Assembly (NCBI GenBank): GCA_964648465.1 | Contig: CAZYMU010000002.1 | Location: forward strand, 66,578 to 130,577 | Length of the DNA stretch: 64,000 nt | Origin: Aminicenans sp964648465 | GTDB lineage: Bacteria; Acidobacteriota; Aminicenantia; Aminicenantales; Aminicenantaceae | Direction: 5' to 3' | In this document: positions 57,598 through 64,000 of the stretch, one piece after another | How positions within the stretch are numbered: position 1 is the first letter of the stretch | How the letters are laid out: each line of letters starts with the position of its first letter | Notes under the pieces: model-generated | What the model was told of the DNA's origin: nothing | Database searches by the model: none | The model's input: the letters and a program-made list of their open reading frames with translations, nothing else | Position numbers and translations under genes: made by a program

Positions 57598-58497
57598 TTA
57601 CATCTTTTCAAGAGCGGCGATACGCTCTTCGATAGGGGGGTGTGTGCTAAACAGCCTGCTTGCCCTTGCCCTTTTTTTAAAATCTTTGAGCGGATTCACA
57701 ATATAAAGATGGGCAGTCGCCTTGTTTGCAACTTCAAGAGGTTCTTTATCTGTAGCCAGCTTTCTTAGAGCAGAGGCCAGCCCAGGAGGATATCTTGTGA
57801 GTAAGGCTCCGTTTGCATCTGCAAGAAACTCTCTTTTTCTGGAGATAGCCAGCTTCAAAAGCTGGGCAATAAGAGGAGATAGAATAGCCAGGATAAGCCC
57901 CACAATGATCAGAATGGAACCTGCATTTCCTGAGCCCTTGGTGTTCCGCCGCTTTCTTCCTCCACCCCAAAAGAAACTTCTTAGAATCCAGTCACTAAGA
58001 AGGGCTATGATTCCAACCATGACGACTGCCAGTGTCTGAACGAGAACGTCATAATTCTTGATATGAGACATCTCATGAGCAATCACGCCTTCCAGTTCTG
58101 TACGGTTCAATTTTTGTAGTAGGCCATTTGTAACTACGATAACGGAATTCTTAGGATTGCGGCCGGAGGCAAAAGCATTCGGAGCTGTATCATCAATGAT
58201 GTAACAACGAGGCTTTGGAAGACCTGCGGCGATAGCCAATCCCTCCACAACATTATAAAGATGAGGATAATCCTCTTTTCTAACGGGTTTAGCGCGGCTA
58301 ACTGCAAGGACAATTTTATCGCTGGAATAATAACTGCCCAGAGTCATGACGCAAGCGATAATTGCGGCAAGTACCAGTCCCCCAGGCCCCCAATCTGTCA
58401 GTTGTTCAAAAATCCACGCCAGGAGGAAGATAAAGCACATAAAGAACAAGATTAGAAAAAAAGATTTCCTCTTGTTGCTGGAGATCTGTTCGTACAT
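57598..58497 (-). CDS. htpX: Membrane protease HtpX homologue (M48)
   Basis: A 299-residue M48 zinc metalloprotease that degrades damaged membrane proteins. Four hydrophobic segments (two near the N-terminus, two around residues 155-215) flank the catalytic site H141-E142-M-S-H145; the third ligand Glu lies in SRKREFLADANGA near residue 225. The region APNAFASGRNPKNS is diagnostic for HtpX. GGAG precedes the ATG. It lies just downstream of lemA, a frequent neighbour of htpX in bacteria. Confidence 0.95.
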   Translation of the reverse strand: MYEQISSNKRKSFFLILFFMCFIFLLAWIFEQLTDWGPGGLVLAAIIACVMTLGSYYSSDKIVLAVSRAKPVRKEDYPHLYNVVEGLAIAAGLPKPRCYIIDDTAPNAFASGRNPKNSVIVVTNGLLQKLNRTELEGVIAHEMSHIKNYDVLVQTLAVVMVGIIALLSDWILRSFFWGGGRKRRNTKGSGNAGSILIIVGLILAILSPLIAQLLKLAISRKREFLADANGALLTRYPPGLASALRKLATDKEPLEVANKATAHLYIVNPLKDFKKRARASRLFSTHPPIEERIAALEKM

Positions 58498-58535
58498 TTT
58501 AGTTTTTCTCCGTTCTGGTGCAGAATGATATCTTG

Positions 58536-59090
58536 CTAAAACTTAACACTCACAGGCTCTTTGGCTTCGGCTTCTTCGATCTCAAAGTATTCTTTTTCTT
58601 TGAAGTTGAAAAGATTCGCAATGATGTTGGAAGGGAAGACCTGCTGTTTTGTGTTAAACTTCATTACTGTATCATTATAGAACTGCCGGGCGTATGCAAT
58701 TTTTCCTTCTGTGCCTGCCAATTCTTCCTGAAGCATCAGAAAGTTTTGGTTAGCCTTGAGTTCAGGGTAATTTTCGACGACTGCAAAAAGTGATTTCAGC
58801 GCACCCGAAAGCATATTTTCTGCTTCTCCCTGTTGTTTAACTGTACCTGCATTAATAGCTTTGGCTCTGGCATCTGTTACTTTCTGGAAAGTCTCTCTTT
58901 CATGTTTAGCATAGCCTTTTACAGTCTCAACCAGATTCGGGATTAGGTCATACCTTCGCCTTAGTTGAACATCAACTTGGGCCCAGGAATTGTCAGCCCT
59001 GTTACGTAAGTTAATAAGGCCATTGTAGATTCCAATAAAAATGACCAGTAAGATTCCTAGTAAGATAAGTAAAATCCATAAGCTTGCCAT
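58536..59090 (-). CDS. lemA: LemA family protein
   Basis: A 184-residue LemA protein. One N-terminal membrane segment (residues about 3-22) is followed by the helical LemA core (YNGLINLRNRADNSWAQVDVQLRRRYDLIPNLVETVKGYAKHE) and YARQFYNDTVMKFNT. Function is unclear; LemA is often paired with HtpX, as here, and is thought to act in envelope maintenance. It is the first gene of the lemA-htpX operon. Confidence 0.95.
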   Translation of the reverse strand: MASLWILLILLGILLVIFIGIYNGLINLRNRADNSWAQVDVQLRRRYDLIPNLVETVKGYAKHERETFQKVTDARAKAINAGTVKQQGEAENMLSGALKSLFAVVENYPELKANQNFLMLQEELAGTEGKIAYARQFYNDTVMKFNTKQQVFPSNIIANLFNFKEKEYFEIEEAEAKEPVSVKF

Positions 59091-59203
59091 ATTTGTTCTC
59101 CTCTAACAAAACCAAAGAATTTTATTACTGATAATAAACTATTTTAGACACAAAATGTCAACATTTATGAATAATTCAAGCTAGAAAAGAAGTAAAATTA
59201 TTA

Positions 59204-59232
59204 TTGACAGGAATTGATGACAATGCTATATT
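59204..59232 (+). promoter_or_regulatory. gltA promoter
   Basis: TTGACA (59204-59209), 17-bp spacer ending TGC, TATATT (59227-59232), giving an extended -10. The leader of about 60 nt contains an AATATT-GTTATT / AATAAC...AATATT inverted repeat before the ribosome-binding site AAAGGAGG. Confidence 0.7.
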
Positions 59233-59300
59233 ACAATATTGTTATTTTATTATAATAATAACAGAAATAATATTTTAAAAAAGCTAAAGGAGGCTTCTTA

Positions 59301-60599
59301 ATGTCAACAGTAAAGGAGAGATTACAATCAAAAATTGACCCCATGCGGTCAAGAATCAGAGGCATCATCAAGGAACATGGAGATCAGAAGATCTCAGATG
59401 TAACAATTGTACAGGCTTATGGTGGAATGCGCGGTGTCAAATGTATTGTCACAGAAACGTCGGCTCTTGATCCGTATGAAGGGATTCGTTTTCGAGGTTT
59501 TAACATCCCGGAACTGAAGAAAAAACTTCCCAAGGCCCCAGGTAGTGAAGAACCTCTCCCCGAAGGAATATTTTACCTTCTTCTTACAGGTGACCTGCCC
59601 ACAGAAGATGATGTTAAAGAAGTAAGGTCAGAGTGGGACAAACGGTGCGAACTTCCTGATTATCTTATTGACATACTAAAATCTATCCCTAAAGAAACTC
59701 ACCCCATGACCCAATTTTCTCAGGCCATCCTGGCACTCCAGAAAGATTCTGTTTTTGCAAAAAGTTATAGAGAGGGCATGAGCAAAATGGATTACTGGGA
59801 TCCCATGTACGAAGATGTTATGAATATTCTTGCAAAGCTTCCCAGGATTGCAGCTTACATCTACCGTAAAATTTACAAGAACGATGTGCACATTCCTGCT
59901 GATCCTAACCTGGATTGGGCTGGCAATTTTGCTCAAATGCTTGGAGTTGAAGGGGAAGGATTTAAGGAACTGTTGCGACTTTATCTTGTAATTCACAGCG
60001 ACCACGAAGGAGGTAATGTCTCGGCCCATACCACACACCTTGTTGGTTCTACTCTTTCTGACGCTTACTACGCTCTCTCTGCAGGCTTGAATGGATTGGC
60101 TGGCCCCCTTCACGGTTTAGCAAACCAGGAAGTTCTACGATGGATCATGGATGTTAAAAAAGATTTAGGCGGAGTTCCTACAAAAGATCAGCTGGTAAAA
60201 TATCTGTGGGATACCCTGAATGCTGGAAAAGTCATTCCAGGATACGGTCATGCTGTTTTAAGGCAAACAGATCCAAGATACGCTGCTCAGAGGGAATTTG
60301 CATTGAAGCATTGTCCTGATGATGAGATCTTTAAAGTTGTCAGTGCCATTTATGAAGTTGCCCCTGACATTCTTAAGGAACATGGAAAAGCAAAAAATCC
60401 ATGGCCTAATGTAGATGCTCACTCCGGCTGTCTCCTCGTCCATTATGGTGTTACAGAATATGATTTTTTTACAGTATTTTTCGGAGTTTCCCGTGCAATG
60501 GGTGTTCTTTCTTCATTGATTTGGGATAGGGCTCTTGGCCTGTCCATAGAAAGGCCTAAGACTGTTACAACTGATTGGATTGAAGAGCAGATTAAGTAA
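59301..60599 (+). CDS. gltA: Citrate synthase, mitochondrial-like type
   Basis: A 432-residue citrate synthase condensing acetyl-CoA and oxaloacetate. The catalytic residues are H271 in GPLHGLANQE, H317 in GYGHAVLRQTDPR and D372 in NVDAHSG. The GPLHGLANQEVLRW and GYGHAVLR wording and the length are those of the mitochondrial enzyme rather than the E. coli GPAHGGANEA type; such enzymes are also known from Geobacteraceae. GGAGG precedes the ATG. The stop codon is followed immediately by repeat R5. It stands alone with a strong promoter. Confidence 0.95.
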   Translation: MSTVKERLQSKIDPMRSRIRGIIKEHGDQKISDVTIVQAYGGMRGVKCIVTETSALDPYEGIRFRGFNIPELKKKLPKAPGSEEPLPEGIFYLLLTGDLPTEDDVKEVRSEWDKRCELPDYLIDILKSIPKETHPMTQFSQAILALQKDSVFAKSYREGMSKMDYWDPMYEDVMNILAKLPRIAAYIYRKIYKNDVHIPADPNLDWAGNFAQMLGVEGEGFKELLRLYLVIHSDHEGGNVSAHTTHLVGSTLSDAYYALSAGLNGLAGPLHGLANQEVLRWIMDVKKDLGGVPTKDQLVKYLWDTLNAGKVIPGYGHAVLRQTDPRYAAQREFALKHCPDDEIFKVVSAIYEVAPDILKEHGKAKNPWPNVDAHSGCLLVHYGVTEYDFFTVFFGVSRAMGVLSSLIWDRALGLSIERPKTVTTDWIEEQIK

Positions 60600-60600
60600 C

Positions 60601-60956
60601 CCACGTCCGCCTGGATTATTCATAAAAATTGCTGATAAGTTATAACAATTAAACCTAGCTATAACCGCTCTCTATAGAAATCTCAGAAGGACTTTGTTCT
60701 ACACTATCGCCATAATATAATTTAAACCTATTATCAGCAATTTTCACCTTACAGGCGAGCCGATCTTACTGCATCTGCTTCGTTACAGCGCATTCGTGGT
60801 GAAGGACCACAACTTCATGCGCTGTGCCTTGCATCTGCAGCAAGCTTGGCTCGTGAATAACCCACGTTCTCCTGGATTATTCATAAAGAATGCCGACACC
60901 ATAAGAAACAACATCGAAAGATTTAGCCTTTCTGAGTCGATCTTCGAGGGAATCCA
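60601..60956 (+). repeat. Mosaic intergenic repeat, copy R5 (full composite)
   Basis: Starts one base after the gltA stop. Order: junction CGCCTGGATTATTCAT, the 120-bp element (60625-60744), the hairpin core (60749-60866, about four differences from R3 in 125 bp), a second CCTGGATTATTCATAAAG junction (60871) and module A with the tail shared with R1. It fills the 363-nt gap to the hom stop codon. No credible gene within. Confidence 0.85.
60625..60744. repeat. 120-bp AT-rich element with 14-bp terminal inverted repeats (in R5)
   Basis: AAAATTGCTGATAA at 60625-60638 and TTATCAGCAATTTT at 60731-60744. The same length as in R3; the edges (TAACAATTAA and ATAATATAATTTAAA) are conserved while the central ~60 bp differs. 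Confidence 0.65.
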
Positions 60957-60962
60957 AGGAGT

Positions 60963-61985
60963 TTATGAATTACGGTGAATATTTATCAGGTCTATTAGCA
61001 TGCTGTAGCCTGTTTCCTTTTTCCCTGCGCCTGGCCCAACTACAGTAATGTCTCCTAGAGTATCAGTAGTAATGGTAATAGCATTTGTGGCTCCCATGAC
61101 ACCGGCCAAAGGATGAGTGATATCTACTTCTTCCGGGCTTACGGATGCCTTGATATAAGGTGCTTCGCGCCAGACTTTTCCAATGAGTTTGAAACGTTTT
61201 CCACGGTTCTTTGCATCAGCAATAGCGCTTGCTGTGATGCCTGTAATCCCTTCACAAGGATAGCCAAAAGGTTTCCTGTCCGCATCAAAGATTACTTTTG
61301 CCAGGATGGTTACTTTGGCAAGTGCATCCCATCCTAGAACATCAGCATCCGGGACGGCCTCGGCATACCCAAGTTCCTGTGCTTTTTTCAAGGCTTCTTT
61401 GTAAGATAAGCCCTCTTCCATACGAGTAAGTATATAGTTTGTTGTCCCATTCAGGATTCCCTTTATTTCTTTCACAGTGCTTGAAGCAAGAGTTTCCCGA
61501 AGAAGATTGAGGACTGGGGTTCCGCTCATAACTGTACCTTCAAAGAGAAACTTTACTCCCTTTTTGCGAGCAAGTTTTGCAAGATCCTGGTAATAAAGAG
61601 CAACAGGTCCTTTGTTTGTAGTAACAACATGCATCCCTTTTTCCATGGCTTTTTTTATATGGGATGTTGCAGGTTCTGCAGTCTTTATATCCGTGTATGT
61701 TGCTTCCAGCATCACATCAGCGTCAGCATCTTGAATCAGATCTAAAGCATCGCCTTTGTACTCAATGTGTGGAAGCTCAGAAAGTGAACCTCCAGAGCCT
61801 AGCTTTTCCAGTACTTCCTTGAGATTTATCCCCTGAGGGTTATGAACACTGCCTTTTATTTTGTCCGAGATTCCGATGACATTAATATCTAAACCGTATT
61901 TTTCAGAAAGAGAATTCTCTTTTTCAATCAAGAGTTCTGCCAGTCCTTGTCCAACGGTTCCAAAGCCTATAAATAATAAGCGCAT
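60963..61985 (-). CDS. hom: Homoserine dehydrogenase (short, no ACT domain)
   Basis: A 340-residue NAD(P)-dependent enzyme reducing aspartate semialdehyde to homoserine for Thr and Met. The Rossmann start LLFIGFGTVGQGLAELL, MHVVTTNKGPVAL, ILNGTTNYILTRME and AEAVPDADVLGWDALAK (with the catalytic Asp and Lys) are clear. It ends after the catalytic domain; the regulatory ACT domain of longer forms is missing. The start is ATG 61985 with AGGAGG 7 nt upstream rather than an in-frame start 12 codons earlier. Its stop abuts repeat R5. Confidence 0.94.
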   Translation of the reverse strand: MRLLFIGFGTVGQGLAELLIEKENSLSEKYGLDINVIGISDKIKGSVHNPQGINLKEVLEKLGSGGSLSELPHIEYKGDALDLIQDADADVMLEATYTDIKTAEPATSHIKKAMEKGMHVVTTNKGPVALYYQDLAKLARKKGVKFLFEGTVMSGTPVLNLLRETLASSTVKEIKGILNGTTNYILTRMEEGLSYKEALKKAQELGYAEAVPDADVLGWDALAKVTILAKVIFDADRKPFGYPCEGITGITASAIADAKNRGKRFKLIGKVWREAPYIKASVSPEEVDITHPLAGVMGATNAITITTDTLGDITVVGPGAGKKETGYSMLIDLINIHRNS

Positions 61986-62050
61986 AGTATTCCTCCTAAA
62001 AAGGGCGGTTGGATTTATCAAAAAATTGTTCTTTTTTGCCGCCGATAATA

Positions 62051-62067
62051 TATGTTTTCAAAACATA
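62051..62067. promoter_or_regulatory. 17-bp palindrome between hom and murA
   Basis: TATGTTTT-C-AAAACATA, a perfect odd palindrome about 66 nt upstream of the hom start and 144 nt upstream of murA. A possible operator for the hom gene. Confidence 0.3.
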
Positions 62068-62093
62068 AAATGCCATACAATACAAAAAATCGC

Positions 62094-62150
62094 AAGTGAA
62101 TAATCCAGGCGAGCCGACCCAACCTACCCCGATCTTACTGCATCTGCTGT
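62094..62150 (+). repeat. Mosaic intergenic repeat, copy R6 (fragment)
   Basis: GTGAATAATCCAGGCGAGCCGA, then an unshared insert of about 13 nt, then GATCTTACTGCATCTGCT as in R5. It is a truncated part of the core in the hom-murA intergenic region. Confidence 0.6.
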
Positions 62151-62173
62151 ATTACAACATATTAGGCTAGAGG

Positions 62174-62202
62174 TTGAATTTTGGGATATATTATTTTAAA
62201 AT
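62174..62202 (+). promoter_or_regulatory. murA promoter, leaderless geometry
   Basis: TTGAAT (62174-62179), 17-bp spacer, TAAAAT (62197-62202), ending 8 nt before the ATG at 62211. No ribosome-binding site lies between. Confidence 0.55.
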
Positions 62203-62210
62203 TAAACAGC

Positions 62211-63473
62211 ATGGCAAAAATCAGGATTCTCGGAAGACATAACCTTCAGTTAAAGGGAAAAGTTAAAATCAGCGGAGCTAAAAACTCTGTATTACCAACA
62301 ATTGCTGCCAGCCTTCTTACCGAGGAGAAAATCCAGTTAAAGAACGTTCCCCTTGTGAAAGATGTTTTTACAATATTAACCCTTATGCAGGAGCTTGGGG
62401 CAGAATATGAACTCGATAACGACTCTTTGTCGATCCAGGTCAAGAGAATTCATTCTGAGGAAGCTTCATACGAACTAGTCCGGGCCATGAGAGCATCGAT
62501 TTTAGTGCTGGGTCCACTTTTAGCCCGCCATGGTAAAGCGGTTGTCTCTTTACCTGGAGGCTGCGCTATTGGATCCAGGCCTACAGATCTGCACATCCAT
62601 GGGCTGGAAAAGTTAGGGGCTTCTGTTAATCTTGAACATGGCTATATTAAAGCAGAAGCAAAGAGGCTTGAGGGAACAATAATAGAATTTGAGAAAAAAA
62701 CTGTTGGTGGAACTGAAAATTTGGTCATGACAGCCTCCCTCTCTCATGGAGAGACAATTTTAAAAAATTGCTCTTTAGAGCCAGAAGTTTCAGATCTCTG
62801 TGAGCTATTGTTAAAAATGGGAGCTAAGATTGAAGGAATAGGCGAGGAGACTATCCGTATAATAGGTGTAGAAGAACTTGGCGGGGCATCCCACAATATT
62901 ATTCCGGACAGGATAGAAGCCAGCACTTTCCTCATTGCTGGGGCATTGACCGAGGGAGATATAGTACTTACACATATTAAAGCAGAGCACTTTGATACGA
63001 TTGTCGAGAAACTGAAATTTTCGGGGGCAAAGATAGATAAGCTTGACGATAATTCTCTGCGTGTTATTGGAAGCCAGGAGATCAAAGCTCAGGATATTAC
63101 AACTTCCTCTTACCCAGGTTTTCCTACCGACATTCAAGCGCCATTTACTACATTGATGACACAGGCTGAGGGAACGTCAATAATTACAGAGACTATTTTT
63201 GATAGAAGATTTTCACATGTAAACGAATTACTGCGCCTTGGTGCAAATGTTGAAATATTAGGAGACAAAGCGATTGTTAAGGGAAAATCCTTACTTTCAG
63301 GCGCAGAAATAATTGCTACGGATCTAAGGGCTGCAGCGGCTCTTGTGTTAGCAGGATTGGTTGCAAGTGGGGAAACAGTTATTAGTGGTGCTGGACATCT
63401 TGACAGAGGCTATGAAAAATTTGAAGAAAAGCTTAACTCTCTTGGTGCTGATATAAAAAGATTAGAAGAATAG
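62211..63473 (+). CDS. murA: UDP-N-acetylglucosamine 1-carboxyvinyltransferase
   Basis: MurA performs the first committed step of peptidoglycan synthesis, adding enolpyruvyl to UDP-GlcNAc. The 420-residue sequence has the N-terminal KISGAKNSVLP, the active-site loop LPGGCAIGSRP with the fosfomycin-target Cys at residue 118, and the C-terminal TDLRAAAALVLAGL. All are canonical, so the enzyme should be fosfomycin-sensitive in principle. ATG 62211 is used; the in-frame TTG at 62181 lies inside the promoter. Confidence 0.97.
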   Translation: MAKIRILGRHNLQLKGKVKISGAKNSVLPTIAASLLTEEKIQLKNVPLVKDVFTILTLMQELGAEYELDNDSLSIQVKRIHSEEASYELVRAMRASILVLGPLLARHGKAVVSLPGGCAIGSRPTDLHIHGLEKLGASVNLEHGYIKAEAKRLEGTIIEFEKKTVGGTENLVMTASLSHGETILKNCSLEPEVSDLCELLLKMGAKIEGIGEETIRIIGVEELGGASHNIIPDRIEASTFLIAGALTEGDIVLTHIKAEHFDTIVEKLKFSGAKIDKLDDNSLRVIGSQEIKAQDITTSSYPGFPTDIQAPFTTLMTQAEGTSIITETIFDRRFSHVNELLRLGANVEILGDKAIVKGKSLLSGAEIIATDLRAAAALVLAGLVASGETVISGAGHLDRGYEKFEEKLNSLGADIKRLEE

Positions 63474-63505
63474 AAACAATTTTAAAATGAGTGAAAGGGT
63501 AGAAA

Positions 63506-63850
63506 ATGGAAGATTGTATTTTTTGTAAAATTATCAACAGGAAAATTCCTGCCAGTATTATCTATGAGGATGAAAAGATTATCGCCTTTGATGATATAAA
63601 ACCTCAGGCACCGGTTCATGTTCTTCTTATTCCCAAAGAACATTATGCCTCTTTAAATGATGTTCCTGATGGGGATGAGAGTATCCTGGCACATCTTCTC
63701 TTAAAGGCACGCCAGATCGCACATGACAAAGGAATAGGGGAAGATGGGTACCGGCTCGTCCTTAATACAGGCGGAAACTCAGGACAGGAGGTCTTTCACA
63801 TCCATCTTCATCTTTTAGGAGGAAGGCGGATGACATGGCCGCCTGGATAA
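63506..63850 (+). CDS. HIT-family nucleotide hydrolase (HinT-like)
   Basis: A 114-residue histidine-triad protein. CIFCKIINRKIPASIIYED at the start, HVLLIPKEHYASL, and the triad HIHLHLLGGRRM near the C-terminus are the family marks. HinT-type enzymes hydrolyse adenosine phosphoramidates and aminoacyl-adenylates. AAGGG precedes the ATG. The stop codon TAA lies within GCCTGGATAATTCA, the junction motif of repeat R7, so the repeat may have set the end of the reading frame. Confidence 0.94.
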   Translation: MEDCIFCKIINRKIPASIIYEDEKIIAFDDIKPQAPVHVLLIPKEHYASLNDVPDGDESILAHLLLKARQIAHDKGIGEDGYRLVLNTGGNSGQEVFHIHLHLLGGRRMTWPPG

Positions 63851-63955
63851 TTCAAGTGAACGTGGATTATTCACGAGTCGAAGTTGCTGCAGATGCAAGG
63901 CACAGCGCATGAAGTTGTGGTCCTTCACCACGAATGGGCTGTAAAGAAGCAGATC
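63838..63955 (+). repeat. Mosaic intergenic repeat, copy R7 (hairpin core)
   Basis: GCCTGGATAATTCA overlaps the HIT stop codon; GGATTATTCACGAGTCGAAG follows at 63863, then about 80 nt nearly identical to the R3 and R5 core through GAAGCAGAT, where similarity ends. The outer hairpin arm has one change (ATGGGCTGT for ATGCGCTGT). Confidence 0.75.
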
Positions 63956-64000
63956 AGGCTGTGTCATAATACAGGGAAGTTGTTATAAAAATCAACTGAA

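Noticed and set aside
59160..59182. TTTATGAATAATTCAAG upstream of gltA as a further repeat copy
   Set aside because: It matches the junction motif only over about 12 nt in AT-rich sequence, too short to count as a copy.
60796..60978. A 60-codon open frame across repeat R5 and the hom 3' end
   Set aside because: It lies within repeat sequence and has no ribosome-binding site; R1 and R3 versions of the same module contain an early stop in this frame.
61986..62210. Riboswitch or leader peptide upstream of hom
   Set aside because: There is no Thr/Met/Ile-rich leader frame and no T-box or SAM riboswitch core; only a palindrome and a repeat fragment are seen.
1..64000. CRISPR arrays, toxin-antitoxin pairs, secondary-metabolite cluster
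   Set aside because: No regularly spaced repeats, cas genes, small paired toxin/antitoxin frames or synthase modules were seen; the window is mostly housekeeping and envelope genes.

Overview
The window reads as chromosome from an AT-rich, didermal (LPS-making), uncultured-type bacterium. The gene set includes a GWxTD-domain lipoprotein, a TonB-dependent receptor with an N-terminal carboxypeptidase-like regulatory domain, several TPR lipoproteins, an ECF sigma/anti-sigma/bactofilin-like cassette, a mitochondrial-type citrate synthase and a half-length EF-Ts. Together these suggest Candidatus Aminicenantes or a relative near Acidobacteriota. This is inference from gene content; no 16S gene is present. 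No prophage, CRISPR array, plasmid gene or intact transposase was found.

Layout. 1-7.5 kb: cell-envelope polysaccharide genes on the minus strand (start of a probable heptose-phosphate kinase, PHP phosphoesterase, O-antigen ligase, family 9 glycosyltransferase, Trm112), then a GT2-GT4-purM operon, with one CDP-alcohol phosphatidyltransferase on plus. 7.9-14.4 kb: a TolC-like protein and two tandem, paralogous GT-C membrane glycosyltransferases. 14.5-19.4 kb: a Tat-exported aldo/keto reductase-ferredoxin and an operon of unknown gene, TPR lipoprotein, mtnA and tsaD. 19.5-25.2 kb: tatA overlapping a coiled-coil methyltransferase, a large TonB receptor and the GWxTD protein. 25.3-30.2 kb: tRNA-Leu, an eRF1-like (baeRF) protein, psd-pssA for phosphatidylethanolamine, and an unknown lipoprotein. 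30.4-38.3 kb: a tetR-tolC-MFP-RND efflux operon with a clear palindromic operator, then a metallo-hydrolase/XerC-D pair. 38.7-49.4 kb: methyltransferase, possible MPN-like protein, AMMECR1, subtilase, outer-membrane and TPR proteins, acyltransferase, sodium symporter, LolA and the ECF cassette. 49.4-56.9 kb: rplM-rpsI-rpsB-tsf-pyrH-frr, TPR lipoprotein, der, GerMN protein and amidase. 57-64 kb: ssrA, tRNA-Asp, htpX-lemA, gltA, hom, murA and a HIT protein.

Two features stand out beyond ordinary annotation. First, a mosaic intergenic repeat family occurs at least six times (near 7.5, 27.0, 38.5, 60.8, 62.1 and 63.9 kb). It is built from a hairpin core, a 120-bp AT-rich element with 14-bp terminal inverted repeats, and a third module, joined at a recurring GGATTATTCA junction. 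The best copies are nearly identical, and one fills the gap between two divergent promoters exactly. Second, many genes that lack a Shine-Dalgarno sequence have a recognisable -10 box ending 7-9 nt before the start codon, often with a -35 box 17 bp further upstream. This suggests frequent leaderless transcripts beside SD-led genes, several of which use TTG starts.
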